Shown: positions 24,093 through 30,908 of the stretch, one piece after another | Numbering within the stretch: the stretch's first letter is position 1 | Layout of the letters: each line of letters opens with the position of its first letter | DNA from: Epilithonimonas sp042695135 | GTDB taxonomy: Bacteria; Bacteroidota; Bacteroidia; Flavobacteriales; Weeksellaceae | Length of the DNA: 64,000 nucleotides | Direction: 5' to 3' | Assembly: GCF_042695135.1 (NCBI RefSeq) | Contig: NZ_CP170547.1 | Coordinates: forward strand, 2,852,001 to 2,916,000 | The notes under the pieces: generated by a model | What the model saw: only the letters and a program-made list of their open reading frames with translations | Database searches by the model: none | Told to the model about the DNA's origin: nothing | Translations under genes and position numbers: made by a program

Positions 24093-24533
24093 TTATTTTT
24101 TACAATTATCTTTTCGTCTGGTATCAATGATGTATTGGATTTTCCATTCGTTATTGGCTTTGACCAATTGAAAAGAATTGACTCCGCAATGAGAAAATTT
24201 TCCCTGATAATAAAACCCATAAGGTGTCCAGACCGAAGCGAGATTTCCATCAATCAGAATATTTGAAAACGATATTCTCTCGTCCAGACTTTCTTTTGCA
24301 GCTTTGGAAATGCTGGCTGCAAAGTCTTTGATATTTTCAGTTTTGACCTCACCATTTTTAGTGATTGTCTGCAAAACTGCATTTTTTGAAAAAGCTTTGG
24401 TTATTTTGGTTGAATCCGAGGTTTTCATTCCATCAAACAAGCTATTAATTGAGGTTTTAATCAAAGTCTCTTCTGAAGTTTGAGCGAAAATAGATGATGA
24501 AATAAGGATGAAAAATAATGAGAATATTTTCAT
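24093..24533 (-). CDS. secreted NTF2-like (SnoaL-fold) protein
   Basis: 146 residues with signal peptide MKIFSLFFILISSSIFAQ. The rest fits a nuclear-transport-factor-2-like cone fold: an N-terminal helix (INSLFDGMKTSDSTKITKAF), then strands with LASVWTPYGFYYQGKFSHCG and FQLVKANNEWKIQYIIDTRR. Bacteroidota carry many such exported NTF2-like proteins without assigned function. It sits 37 bp upstream of purK on the same strand. Confidence 0.75.
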   Translation of the reverse strand: MKIFSLFFILISSSIFAQTSEETLIKTSINSLFDGMKTSDSTKITKAFSKNAVLQTITKNGEVKTENIKDFAASISKAAKESLDERISFSNILIDGNLASVWTPYGFYYQGKFSHCGVNSFQLVKANNEWKIQYIIDTRRKDNCKK

Positions 24534-24619
24534 ATTTAGATTTTATTTATTTTTATTGCCATATGTTATCGCTATCTTTCCTTTGCCGGCTTGGTTTCCA
24601 AATAAGTTTGATTTCATAA

Positions 24620-25156
24620 TTATTTGATTTTAAAATAACCGATTTTCATGACGTTTTCCTGATTTTCAATTTCTGATTTTTCAAGAATAATAGAATATCT
24701 TTCCTTAGTTTCTTTTGACAGCAGATCATTTACATTATAAATATCATCAATGCCAACACCAAGTTTATCATCAATATGACTAGGTGCATTTTTAAACCCC
24801 ATTGTTTTATAAAAACTTGTCCTCTTCACCCTTTTGATGACTTCTGCCGTAGATTTTCCAACCATCAGATGCTGTTCGTGAAACTCTTCAAAATGTCCCG
24901 GTTTGTAACCGCCAAGATTGATGAAAAACAATTGATCCTCAGATCTCTCAGAAGTTCCTTCGATGATTTTCAATTCGTAGCCATCGGCAAATTTCACTTC
25001 CTGATAGCAATCGATATGTAGCTTGGTAAACTTCCAAAAATTTTTAATTTCCGGATGCAGATCTTCCACCCTTTCTGCGATGCCAAAGAAAACATCGTGC
25101 TGTTCGATGTTTCGTTCTGCAGGCTCTGCTCCCAAAATCACATAGAATAACTTCAT
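24620..25156 (-). CDS. DUF1543 domain protein
   Basis: 178 residues with no signal peptide. The pattern MKLFYVILGAEPAERNIEQHD, HIDCYQEVKFADGYELKI, LFFINLGGYKPGHFEEFHE and DIYNVNDLLSKETKERYSI matches the DUF1543 family as I know it; function uncharacterised. GHFEEFHEQH is the most conserved stretch and could be a binding site. It is transcribed away from the TauE gene, sharing an 84-bp divergent region. Confidence 0.75.
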   Translation of the reverse strand: MKLFYVILGAEPAERNIEQHDVFFGIAERVEDLHPEIKNFWKFTKLHIDCYQEVKFADGYELKIIEGTSERSEDQLFFINLGGYKPGHFEEFHEQHLMVGKSTAEVIKRVKRTSFYKTMGFKNAPSHIDDKLGVGIDDIYNVNDLLSKETKERYSIILEKSEIENQENVMKIGYFKIK

Positions 25157-25204
25157 GCTGAAAAATTGTCTTACAAAAATACATCAAAATTATCTTTTTC
25201 AAAG

Positions 25205-25236
25205 TTTGTGTACCCAAATCAATACTTTTATATTTG
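25205..25236 (+). promoter_or_regulatory. promoter with both boxes, TTTG ... TATATTTG
   Basis: TTTG at 25205-25208, 20 bp spacer, TATATTTG at 25229-25236: a full match to the Bacteroidota consensus. The ATG at 25241 falls at the predicted start of transcription, implying a leaderless or nearly leaderless mRNA. Confidence 0.65.
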
Positions 25237-25240
25237 CGGG

Positions 25241-26071
25241 ATGTCAGAAATCATTATTCTATTTATTGGAGCTATCGCAGCCGGATTGATGGGTTCTCTT
25301 ACAGGATTGGGCGGCGGCGTCATTATCATTCCCTTACTCACACTCGGTTTTGGTGTTCCAATGCATTATGCCATTGGTGCGTCTCTTATTTCGGTGATCG
25401 GAACTTCTTCCGGTGCAGCTGTTGCCTTTGTGAAGGAAGGTTTTACCAATATGCGAATCGGGATGTTTTTGGAAATTGCAACTACAGCTGGAGCAGTTAC
25501 GGGTGCTTTGGTTTCCGGCTTTCTGAACCCGAATACAATCGGAATTATCTTCGCAAGTATTCTGATCCTTACTGTTTTATTAAATTTAAAAGGAAAACCG
25601 GATCATCAGGAAGCTTTAGTTAAAGGCAGTCTTGCCGACAAACTGAAACTTTATGGAACTTTTCCGGATAAAGATGGTATAAAGCATTATGCTTCAAAAA
25701 ATACAATTCCGGGATTCCTGATGATGATCTTTGCCGGTGCAATGTCCGGACTTTTGGGTATCGGTTCTGGTGCCCTAAAGGTTTTAGCGATGGATAATAT
25801 GATGAAATTACCGTTCAAAGTTTCTACGACGACGAGTAATTTTATGATCGGAGTTACGGCTGTTGCCGGCGCAATGATCTATTTTCAGAGAGGACAGATT
25901 ATTCCTGTGATTGCAGCACCGGTTTTGATTGGTGTGGTGGTCGGAAGTTTTATCGGCTCAAAAACATTAATGATTTCGAAAACCAAAAAGCTGAAGGTAT
26001 TTTTTGCAATTGTCATTACTATACTTTCGATTTATATGATGTATAACGGCGTTGCTAAAAATTTCCAATAA
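25241..26071 (+). CDS. TauE/SafE family anion permease
   Basis: 276 residues from MSEIIILFIGAIAAGLMGS. The frame is open upstream to a TTG at 25166, but the promoter at 25205-25236 excludes it. About eight helices in two halves, each with a TauE/SafE signature: GSLTGLGGGVIIIPLLT (N-half) and GLLGIGSGALKVLAMDN (C-half). Such proteins export or import sulfite, sulfonates or related organic anions. The stop codon overlaps the start of the DUF1634 gene by 1 bp, a known pairing. Confidence 0.87.
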   Translation: MSEIIILFIGAIAAGLMGSLTGLGGGVIIIPLLTLGFGVPMHYAIGASLISVIGTSSGAAVAFVKEGFTNMRIGMFLEIATTAGAVTGALVSGFLNPNTIGIIFASILILTVLLNLKGKPDHQEALVKGSLADKLKLYGTFPDKDGIKHYASKNTIPGFLMMIFAGAMSGLLGIGSGALKVLAMDNMMKLPFKVSTTTSNFMIGVTAVAGAMIYFQRGQIIPVIAAPVLIGVVVGSFIGSKTLMISKTKKLKVFFAIVITILSIYMMYNGVAKNFQ

Positions 26072-26457
26072 TGAGAACCAAACCATTTACAGATATCGAT
26101 CTGAACCGTTCTGTCGGAAATCTACTAAGATTGGGCGTTTTACTTTCTGTTTTAACTTCTCTGGTTGGATTTATCAAGCTTTTTACGGAAGGTTTTGTGA
26201 TGCCTAAAAAGTACAAACTTTTGAATATGGGGGCAACTTCAGAAAAAGTCTGGGGACAGTTCTGGGATTCTCTTTGTAAAGGCCAAGGAATGGCGATTAT
26301 TCAGCTTGGGATATTATTCCTGATTTTGACACCATTGGTAAGAATTATTTTTGCTTTGATCGGCTATCTGAAGGAGAAAGATTACATCTATGTTGTAATT
26401 TCTCTTATCGTTTTGGCAATTATGACTGTGAGTTTCCTTACAGGTTACGCGCATTAA
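26071..26457 (+). CDS. DUF1634 membrane protein, partner of TauE/SafE permease
   Basis: 128 residues with three transmembrane helices (about 17-37, 75-97, 105-125). DLNRSVGNLLRLGVLLS and GMAIIQLGILFLILTPLVRI are typical of DUF1634, a family regularly encoded next to TauE/SafE permeases and presumed to be an accessory subunit. It is translationally coupled to that gene (1-bp overlap). Its 3' end overlaps the convergent VOC gene by 4 bp. Confidence 0.82.
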   Translation: MRTKPFTDIDLNRSVGNLLRLGVLLSVLTSLVGFIKLFTEGFVMPKKYKLLNMGATSEKVWGQFWDSLCKGQGMAIIQLGILFLILTPLVRIIFALIGYLKEKDYIYVVISLIVLAIMTVSFLTGYAH

Positions 26458-26831
26458 TTCTCATAAAACTCCAAAGGCAAATTGTCCGGATCAGTCGTAA
26501 AAAAGAATTTTTTATCAGTAAATTCATCGATTCTGATCTCTTCGCAACTCAAACCTTTTTCTATTAATTCATTTCTTTTTTCTTCGATATTATCTACAGA
26601 AAATGCAAGATGACGAAGCCCGCAACTTTCGGGCCTTGAAGGTCTTTCCGGAGGATTTGGAAAAGAAAATAATTCGATGACATAATGTTCTCCGATTGCT
26701 AAATCCAATTTATAAGATTGCCTTTCTTCCCTGTAAACTTCACGCAAAATATTCAATCCCAAAACATCAGTATAGAATTTTTTGGAAGTTTCGTACTCTG
26801 AACAAATGATGGCGATGTGGTGGATTTGCAT
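26454..26831 (-). CDS. VOC-family metalloprotein, YaeR/glyoxalase I-like
   Basis: 125 residues. IHHIAIICSEYETSKKFYTD opens the first half and SCGLRHLAFSVDNIEEKRNEL the second. Metal ligands are at the His of HHIA, Glu of YVIELFSFP, His of LRHLAF and Glu near the end (LPLEFYEN), as in YaeR/SMU.1112c proteins. The substrate is unknown. It is cytoplasmic and monocistronic. Confidence 0.85.
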   Translation of the reverse strand: MQIHHIAIICSEYETSKKFYTDVLGLNILREVYREERQSYKLDLAIGEHYVIELFSFPNPPERPSRPESCGLRHLAFSVDNIEEKRNELIEKGLSCEEIRIDEFTDKKFFFTTDPDNLPLEFYEN

Positions 26832-26873
26832 AATTTTTATTGTAGAAAGTCAAATGTATTAGGTACAAAGTTT

Positions 26874-27746
26874 TTATTTTGTCTGAGATTCTTCTTTCAC
26901 TTTTTCCAGATAATCACCTTCCAGATTTTCTAGTCTTTTGAAATAATTCTCTTTATCCATAAACAATTTCGGATTGTAACTATCGCCTTCTTTCCGTTTT
27001 TCATGAAGGTCGAACTGGCTGGCGTGTGAAGCCACCCAAACATCAAAATCCAGTTTTTTCATTGCTTCTAATGTGTAAGCATAATCTTTCCGAATTGTTG
27101 GATAAGTTTTCACATCAGAAAATTTATTGTCAATAATGATTGAAGGTAAATTTGCAATCAGAACTTTGTATTTTCCGTTTTCATCTTTGGTTTCGAAGAT
27201 AAAACTGCAGGAACCTTTCGTATGTCCCGGATGATGAAGTAAAGTCAAAACTGTATTTCCTAATTTTATTTTATCATTATTTTTCAAAAGAAAATCCGGA
27301 GTAATCGGTTTGAAAGTCACACCATATTTCCCCATTTCATAGTCGGTTTTCCCACCGTATTTAAGAACATCGGCATCACCTTCGTCTACGTAAAGTTTGG
27401 CTCCGGTTTCAGTTTTGATATCAGCCATTGCGCCCATATGGTCAAAATGTGCCTGTGTCAAAGTCAGAATTTTTGTGTCTTTATATTTGAATCCGAGTTT
27501 CTCGATATTAGATTTGATTTGAGGATAAGAATCGGCCAAACCAGTATTGATGAGGATATTTCCTTTGTTCGTCACAATGAGATACGACGCCAGATCGTAA
27601 GTTCCGACGTAATACAAATTCCCTACAATCCTGAACGGTTCGTAAGGCTGAGACCATTCCGGCGAATGGTCTTTTGGTTCGTTTACGGTTTGTGCATTCC
27701 CGAAAAAGGAGATGATTAGTAAAAGTATAAATGTGAGTTTTTTCAT
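26874..27746 (-). CDS. GOB-like subclass B3 metallo-beta-lactamase
   Basis: 290 residues with signal peptide MKKLTFILLLIISFFGNAQ, so periplasmic. Residues 20-290 follow GOB beta-lactamases of Elizabethkingia almost block by block: YEPFRIVGNLYYVGTYDLAS, LTQAHFDHMG (95-104), LTLLHHPGHTKGSCSFIFET (167-186) and VWVASHASQFDLHEKRKEGD. The first zinc-ligand His of the usual HxHxDH motif is Gln (Q98), the hallmark of GOB enzymes; His100, Asp102, His103 and His175 are kept. GOB enzymes hydrolyse penicillins, cephalosporins and carbapenems, so intrinsic resistance is likely. No mobile element flanks it; it looks resident. Confidence 0.92.
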   Translation of the reverse strand: MKKLTFILLLIISFFGNAQTVNEPKDHSPEWSQPYEPFRIVGNLYYVGTYDLASYLIVTNKGNILINTGLADSYPQIKSNIEKLGFKYKDTKILTLTQAHFDHMGAMADIKTETGAKLYVDEGDADVLKYGGKTDYEMGKYGVTFKPITPDFLLKNNDKIKLGNTVLTLLHHPGHTKGSCSFIFETKDENGKYKVLIANLPSIIIDNKFSDVKTYPTIRKDYAYTLEAMKKLDFDVWVASHASQFDLHEKRKEGDSYNPKLFMDKENYFKRLENLEGDYLEKVKEESQTK

Positions 27747-27783
27747 TTTGTTTATTCTTTAAAACCAGTTATTAATCATTATT

Positions 27784-27804
27784 TTTGTCATTCCGTAGGA
27801 ATCT
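27784..27804 (-). repeat. family D repeat arm, inverted copy
   Basis: Perfect 21-bp inverted match to 20692-20712, located just upstream of the beta-lactamase gene. Confidence 0.6.
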
Positions 27805-27927
27805 AAACATAGCTGTAGAAACTGAATTACAATCTTATAATTGAAACAAATCATCCAGAAATGTACAAATTAGAATGTATAATGTACTAAGTATATTTTA
27901 CTTTGTACATTATACATTTTACAAAAA

Positions 27928-29070
27928 TCAGAACCTCATCACATCCTTCACAACGCCGCCTTTCTGTGTTAATGGAACCAATTCTGTTGTGATGAAATCC
28001 GTAATTCTTTTGTTATCAATATCATTCGGGAAAAGCAGGTGGACATTTGCGCCGGCATCCAGAGTGAAGAACAAAGCCAGACCTGTGATTTTCCTGAATT
28101 CCCAGATTTTATTGATGACTTGCAAAGTTCCGGTCTGCATCAGGATAAAAGCCGGCTCGCTCATCATCATCATGGCGTGAAGTGTCAATGCTTCGTGTTC
28201 CACGAGTTTGATGAAACCTTCCATATCACCGATGGAAAGAATGGTTTTCAGTTTTGCAAAATTCTCGTGTGCTTCCTGGAAACGTCTTTCAGCGTAAGGA
28301 TTCGTGTTCATCAAGCCGTGGCCAACGGTTGAAGAAACGGATTTTTGACCTTCGTGAATCAGTAATACCCAATCGTGGAAGTTTTTGAAGATCGGATGGA
28401 TTTCGTTGTTGTTATAAGGTACAGCAAACAAATCTGAACTGCCTTCCACTTCTTCAGTTTTTCCCCAAACGACTAAACCGTCGTAGAGACTTCTGCATGC
28501 ACTTCCGCTTCCCAATCTCGCCAGAAAACTGGCTTTTTGATTGATAGTTGTTGGTTGCTGCCCTTCGACTCCGCTCAGGATGACATCGTTGTTGGTTGTC
28601 AGGCTGAGGCTCCCGAAGCCTTCTTCTTTTGTACCTGAAAATATTTTATCTAATTCCATCAAACATTTTGCAATAGCTCCGAAACCTGAAGCCGAACTTG
28701 CAATTCCGGAACTATGCGGAAAAGTATTTTCGGTTCTGATGATGTATTTTCCTTTTAAGATCCAAGGAAGATATGGCTCGATATTTTTGAAATATTTTTC
28801 AATTTTTTCAGCAAATTTTTTCTCTTCGTTTTCACTTAAAAAAGTCTGAACCGAGAATCCTTCTCCGACAAAAAACGCCATCGTTGTGTTGGTTCTACAA
28901 TGGTTGAGAGTGTAGCTGATACTGGGATTTGCAGGGATTTGGTTTTCGTATTTTCCCCAATATTTGATAAGAGCAATATTAGAAGGACAGCTTTCGGAAA
29001 CCGTTTGGTTTGATATGTTGAATTGGGAATTTCCCAAAAATTCTTGCGTCATAAGTTTGGCTTTTGGCAA
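27928..29070 (-). CDS. mvaD: diphosphomevalonate decarboxylase with a repeat-derived insertion
   Basis: 380 residues. GHMP kinase-fold enzyme: CPSNIALIKYWGKYENQIPA, FPHSSGIASSASGFGAIAKC (ATP-binding) and FLARLGSGSACRSLYDGLV. It decarboxylates mevalonate diphosphate to isopentenyl diphosphate. Residues about 151-170 (GFGSLSLTTNNDVILSGVEG) form an extra loop between the helix ending LMELDKIF and KASFLARLG. The DNA of that loop (28563-28618) is a palindromic repeat also found in intergenic DNA at 55528, so the element was inserted in frame. The start may be the ATG at 29052 (MTQEFLG). Confidence 0.92.
   Translation of the reverse strand: MPKAKLMTQEFLGNSQFNISNQTVSESCPSNIALIKYWGKYENQIPANPSISYTLNHCRTNTTMAFFVGEGFSVQTFLSENEEKKFAEKIEKYFKNIEPYLPWILKGKYIIRTENTFPHSSGIASSASGFGAIAKCLMELDKIFSGTKEEGFGSLSLTTNNDVILSGVEGQQPTTINQKASFLARLGSGSACRSLYDGLVVWGKTEEVEGSSDLFAVPYNNNEIHPIFKNFHDWVLLIHEGQKSVSSTVGHGLMNTNPYAERRFQEAHENFAKLKTILSIGDMEGFIKLVEHEALTLHAMMMMSEPAFILMQTGTLQVINKIWEFRKITGLALFFTLDAGANVHLLFPNDIDNKRITDFITTELVPLTQKGGVVKDVMRF
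28563..28618. repeat. family C palindromic element inside mvaD
   Basis: CTTCGACTCCGCTCAG plus GATGACA at 28563-28585, facing TGTCAGGCTGAG plus GCTCCCGAAG at 28597-28618: an imperfect hairpin. The left arm's first 16 bases are identical to 55528-55543. Confidence 0.82.
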
Positions 29071-29130
29071 TCGGCTTTGGCTGTTAGCTTTTGCAGATTG
29101 GTTTTGGTTGGCTAATTTAAGAATTAAAAA

Positions 29131-29400
29131 AGCTTTGTCAAAGTTGATTTAGTCTAAATGAAGCTTATGCTTTGGGCTAAAGCCATTATATTTTGCTTGT
29201 TCAAAATTGGACCAAATGCGAGATCATTTATCTTACACTCAGTTTGTGTCGCTCCTACGGAGCTCCGATTATATAGGACAATGGATGCTATTAACAGTTC
29301 GTTCCTACAAGCTTTGAGAAAATGTAATATTCCTTTGATACCTAATTGAATCAAGACAAATTCTAAAGCTTTTTTTAAAGTTATAAACTTTGACAAAGCT
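29131..29400. repeat. segment bounded by 15-bp inverted repeats
   Basis: AGCTTTGTCAAAGTT at 29131-29145 and its perfect complement AACTTTGACAAAGCT at 29386-29400 enclose 240 bp without an ORF. The layout recalls a MITE, but the arm itself is partly palindromic and may simply be two copies of a small motif. Confidence 0.55.
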
Positions 29401-29458
29401 CTTCTATCTGCTGATTTTTAAAATTTTAGAGAAAACGCATTTCAATAAGGTGTTGATT

Positions 29459-29605
29459 CATTACAAAACCTCTTTGAGCCATTACTTTACCTCTTTGATT
29501 CATTTCATTAAGTCTTTTACTCATTACGTTGCGCTAGTGATTCATTACGCTAAGTTACTGATTCATTACGTTGAGCCGGTGAAGCATTACGTTGAGCCAT
29601 CTTCA
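29459..29605. repeat. 21-bp tandem array (7 units)
   Basis: CATTAC (once CATTTC) starts at 29459, 29480, 29501, 29522, 29543, 29564 and 29585: exact 21-bp steps. Units read approximately CATTACGTTGAGCCAGTGATT with many substitutions, but no insertion or deletion. Confidence 0.88.
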
Positions 29606-29755
29606 CGTGTTCATCGGCTTTTCCTGCAATTGGAATTTTGGTTGATTTGAATTTTGAAAAGGCTGATATATATCTTTTCTGTAACATTTTTGAGATTAAT
29701 GAACTAATTTTGTGAGTATTTAAAAATCGTTGAAAAGAAAAACAAAACCTCAACA

Positions 29756-29818
29756 TAGCCCCGATTGCAGTGGAAATCCTTTTTTGAAAAAAAAGATTGC
29801 AACGGAAAGCGGGTTGGA
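29756..29818 (+). repeat. dispersed structured element, family A, copy 4 (short form)
   Basis: CCCG at 29760 pairs with CGGG at 29810. Inside are TTGCAGTGGA and TTGCAACGGA, then AATC/GATT and a TTTTTTGAAAAAAAA hairpin. The outer GCAGC/GCTGC arms are missing. It lies 75 bp before the Nat-type ATPase gene. Confidence 0.78.
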
Positions 29819-29892
29819 AAAGTGAAACGAAGAGAAAAAAACTTGTTGCTCCAAATTTCAAATTAATTATTCATTTTAATTATTAATGATCT

Positions 29893-30797
29893 ATGCTGAA
29901 AGCTGAAAATATCAAAAAAACATACAACGCAGGGAAGAAAATTGCGCTTCAGGATTTCTCGCTGGAGGTGCCGACTGCCAGTATCTATGGGCTTTTGGGT
30001 CCTAATGGTGCGGGAAAACATCGTTTATCCGGATTATCAATCAAATCACGCAGGCGGATGAAGGCAAGGTCTGGATCGATGGCAAGGAACTGAATCCGGA
30101 ACACATCCGGAACATCGGTTATATGCCGGAAGAACGCGGACTTTACAAGAATATGACAGTGGGCGACCAGCTTTTATACTTCGGTGAGTTGAAAGGAATG
30201 TCCCGACAGGAAGCACTTTCGCAGGCCAAATTCTGGTTTGAGCAACTGAACATCGACCAGTGGTGGAAGAAAAAACTGAGCGAACTGTCCAAAGGAATGG
30301 CGCAGAAAATCCAGTTTGTGGTGACGGTTTTGCACCGTCCGAAATTGCTGATTCTGGATGAGCCTTTTTCGGGTTTTGACCCTGTGAATGCGAATCTTAT
30401 CAAAGACCAAATCATCAGATTAAAAAATGATGGAACGACGATAATTCTTTCAACACACCGAATGGAAAGTGTGGAGGAAATGTGCGATTTTGTAGCCTTG
30501 ATCAACAATTCTAAAAAGGTTTTGGACGGAAAGGTTTTTGATGTCCGCGAGCAGTTTAAGCAGAATGTTTTCTCCGTGGTTTTGGCGGATACAAATTCTG
30601 AAAACCTGGAGGAACTGACGAGAAAATATCAGATTGAAAGTATGACAACAGCGAATGGATTATTCCAATTTGAGCTGAAGAATTCTGAGAATCAAAACAT
30701 TCTGCTTCAGGACCTATTGAAAACCGGAACGATAAGAACCTTCAACGAGAAAATCCCGAGTATGAATGAGGTTTTCATTAATGCGGTGAAGTCATAA
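29893..30797 (+). pseudogene. ABC transporter ATP-binding protein (Nat-type), frameshifted in Walker A
   Basis: The frame from 29893 reads MLKAENIKKTYNAGKK ... YGLLGPNGAGK and then shifts. From about 30019 another frame continues SFIRIINQITQADEGK ... MPEERGLYKNMTVG (open from 30123), through the signature LSKGMAQKIQFV, Walker B LLILDEPFSGFDP and the H-loop STHRMES. Inserting one A in the AAAA run at 30015-30018 restores GPNGAGKTS and one 302-residue ATPase of the NatA type. It would energise the permease at 30909. The sequence is otherwise undegraded, so a sequencing error or very recent mutation is likely. Confidence 0.85.
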
Positions 30798-30817
30798 CTT
30801 AAAACAAAATCAATTTA

Positions 30818-30876
30818 TTTCCCCAACCCTAAAGGGAGTAAATTGATTTTCTTCGCTCCCTTTAGGGTTGGGGAAA
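30818..30876. repeat. perfect palindrome between ATPase and permease genes
   Basis: TTTCCCCAACCCTAAAGGG (30818-30836, extending to 30838) and its exact complement at 30856-30876 give 21-bp perfect arms with a 17-nt loop. It lies in the 111-bp gap of the Nat-type operon. Without a clear T-run it is not a standard terminator. Confidence 0.8.
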
Positions 30877-30908
30877 CGAAGAAAATTAATTTAATATAAC
30901 GAAATTCA

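Larger units (their letters stand above)
29071..29892. other. 822-bp gene-free, repeat-rich region
   Basis: Between mvaD and the Nat-type ATPase. It contains a 15-bp inverted repeat pair (29131/29386), a GCTCCTACGGAGC hairpin (near 29252), a GCTAAAGCC motif also seen near 24076, a seven-unit 21-bp tandem array (29459-29605) and family A copy 4. Open frames here are short and follow the repeats; none looks like a protein gene. Confidence 0.7.

Noticed and set aside
25166..25240. TTG start for the TauE/SafE gene
   Set aside because: It lies upstream of a full consensus promoter, so would not be transcribed from it.
26874..27804. Mobile origin of the beta-lactamase gene
   Set aside because: No transposase, integrase, direct repeats or change in base composition nearby; only a single short repeat arm.
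29459..29605. Possible CRISPR array
   Set aside because: Repeats are contiguous at 21 bp with no spacers, and no cas genes are present.
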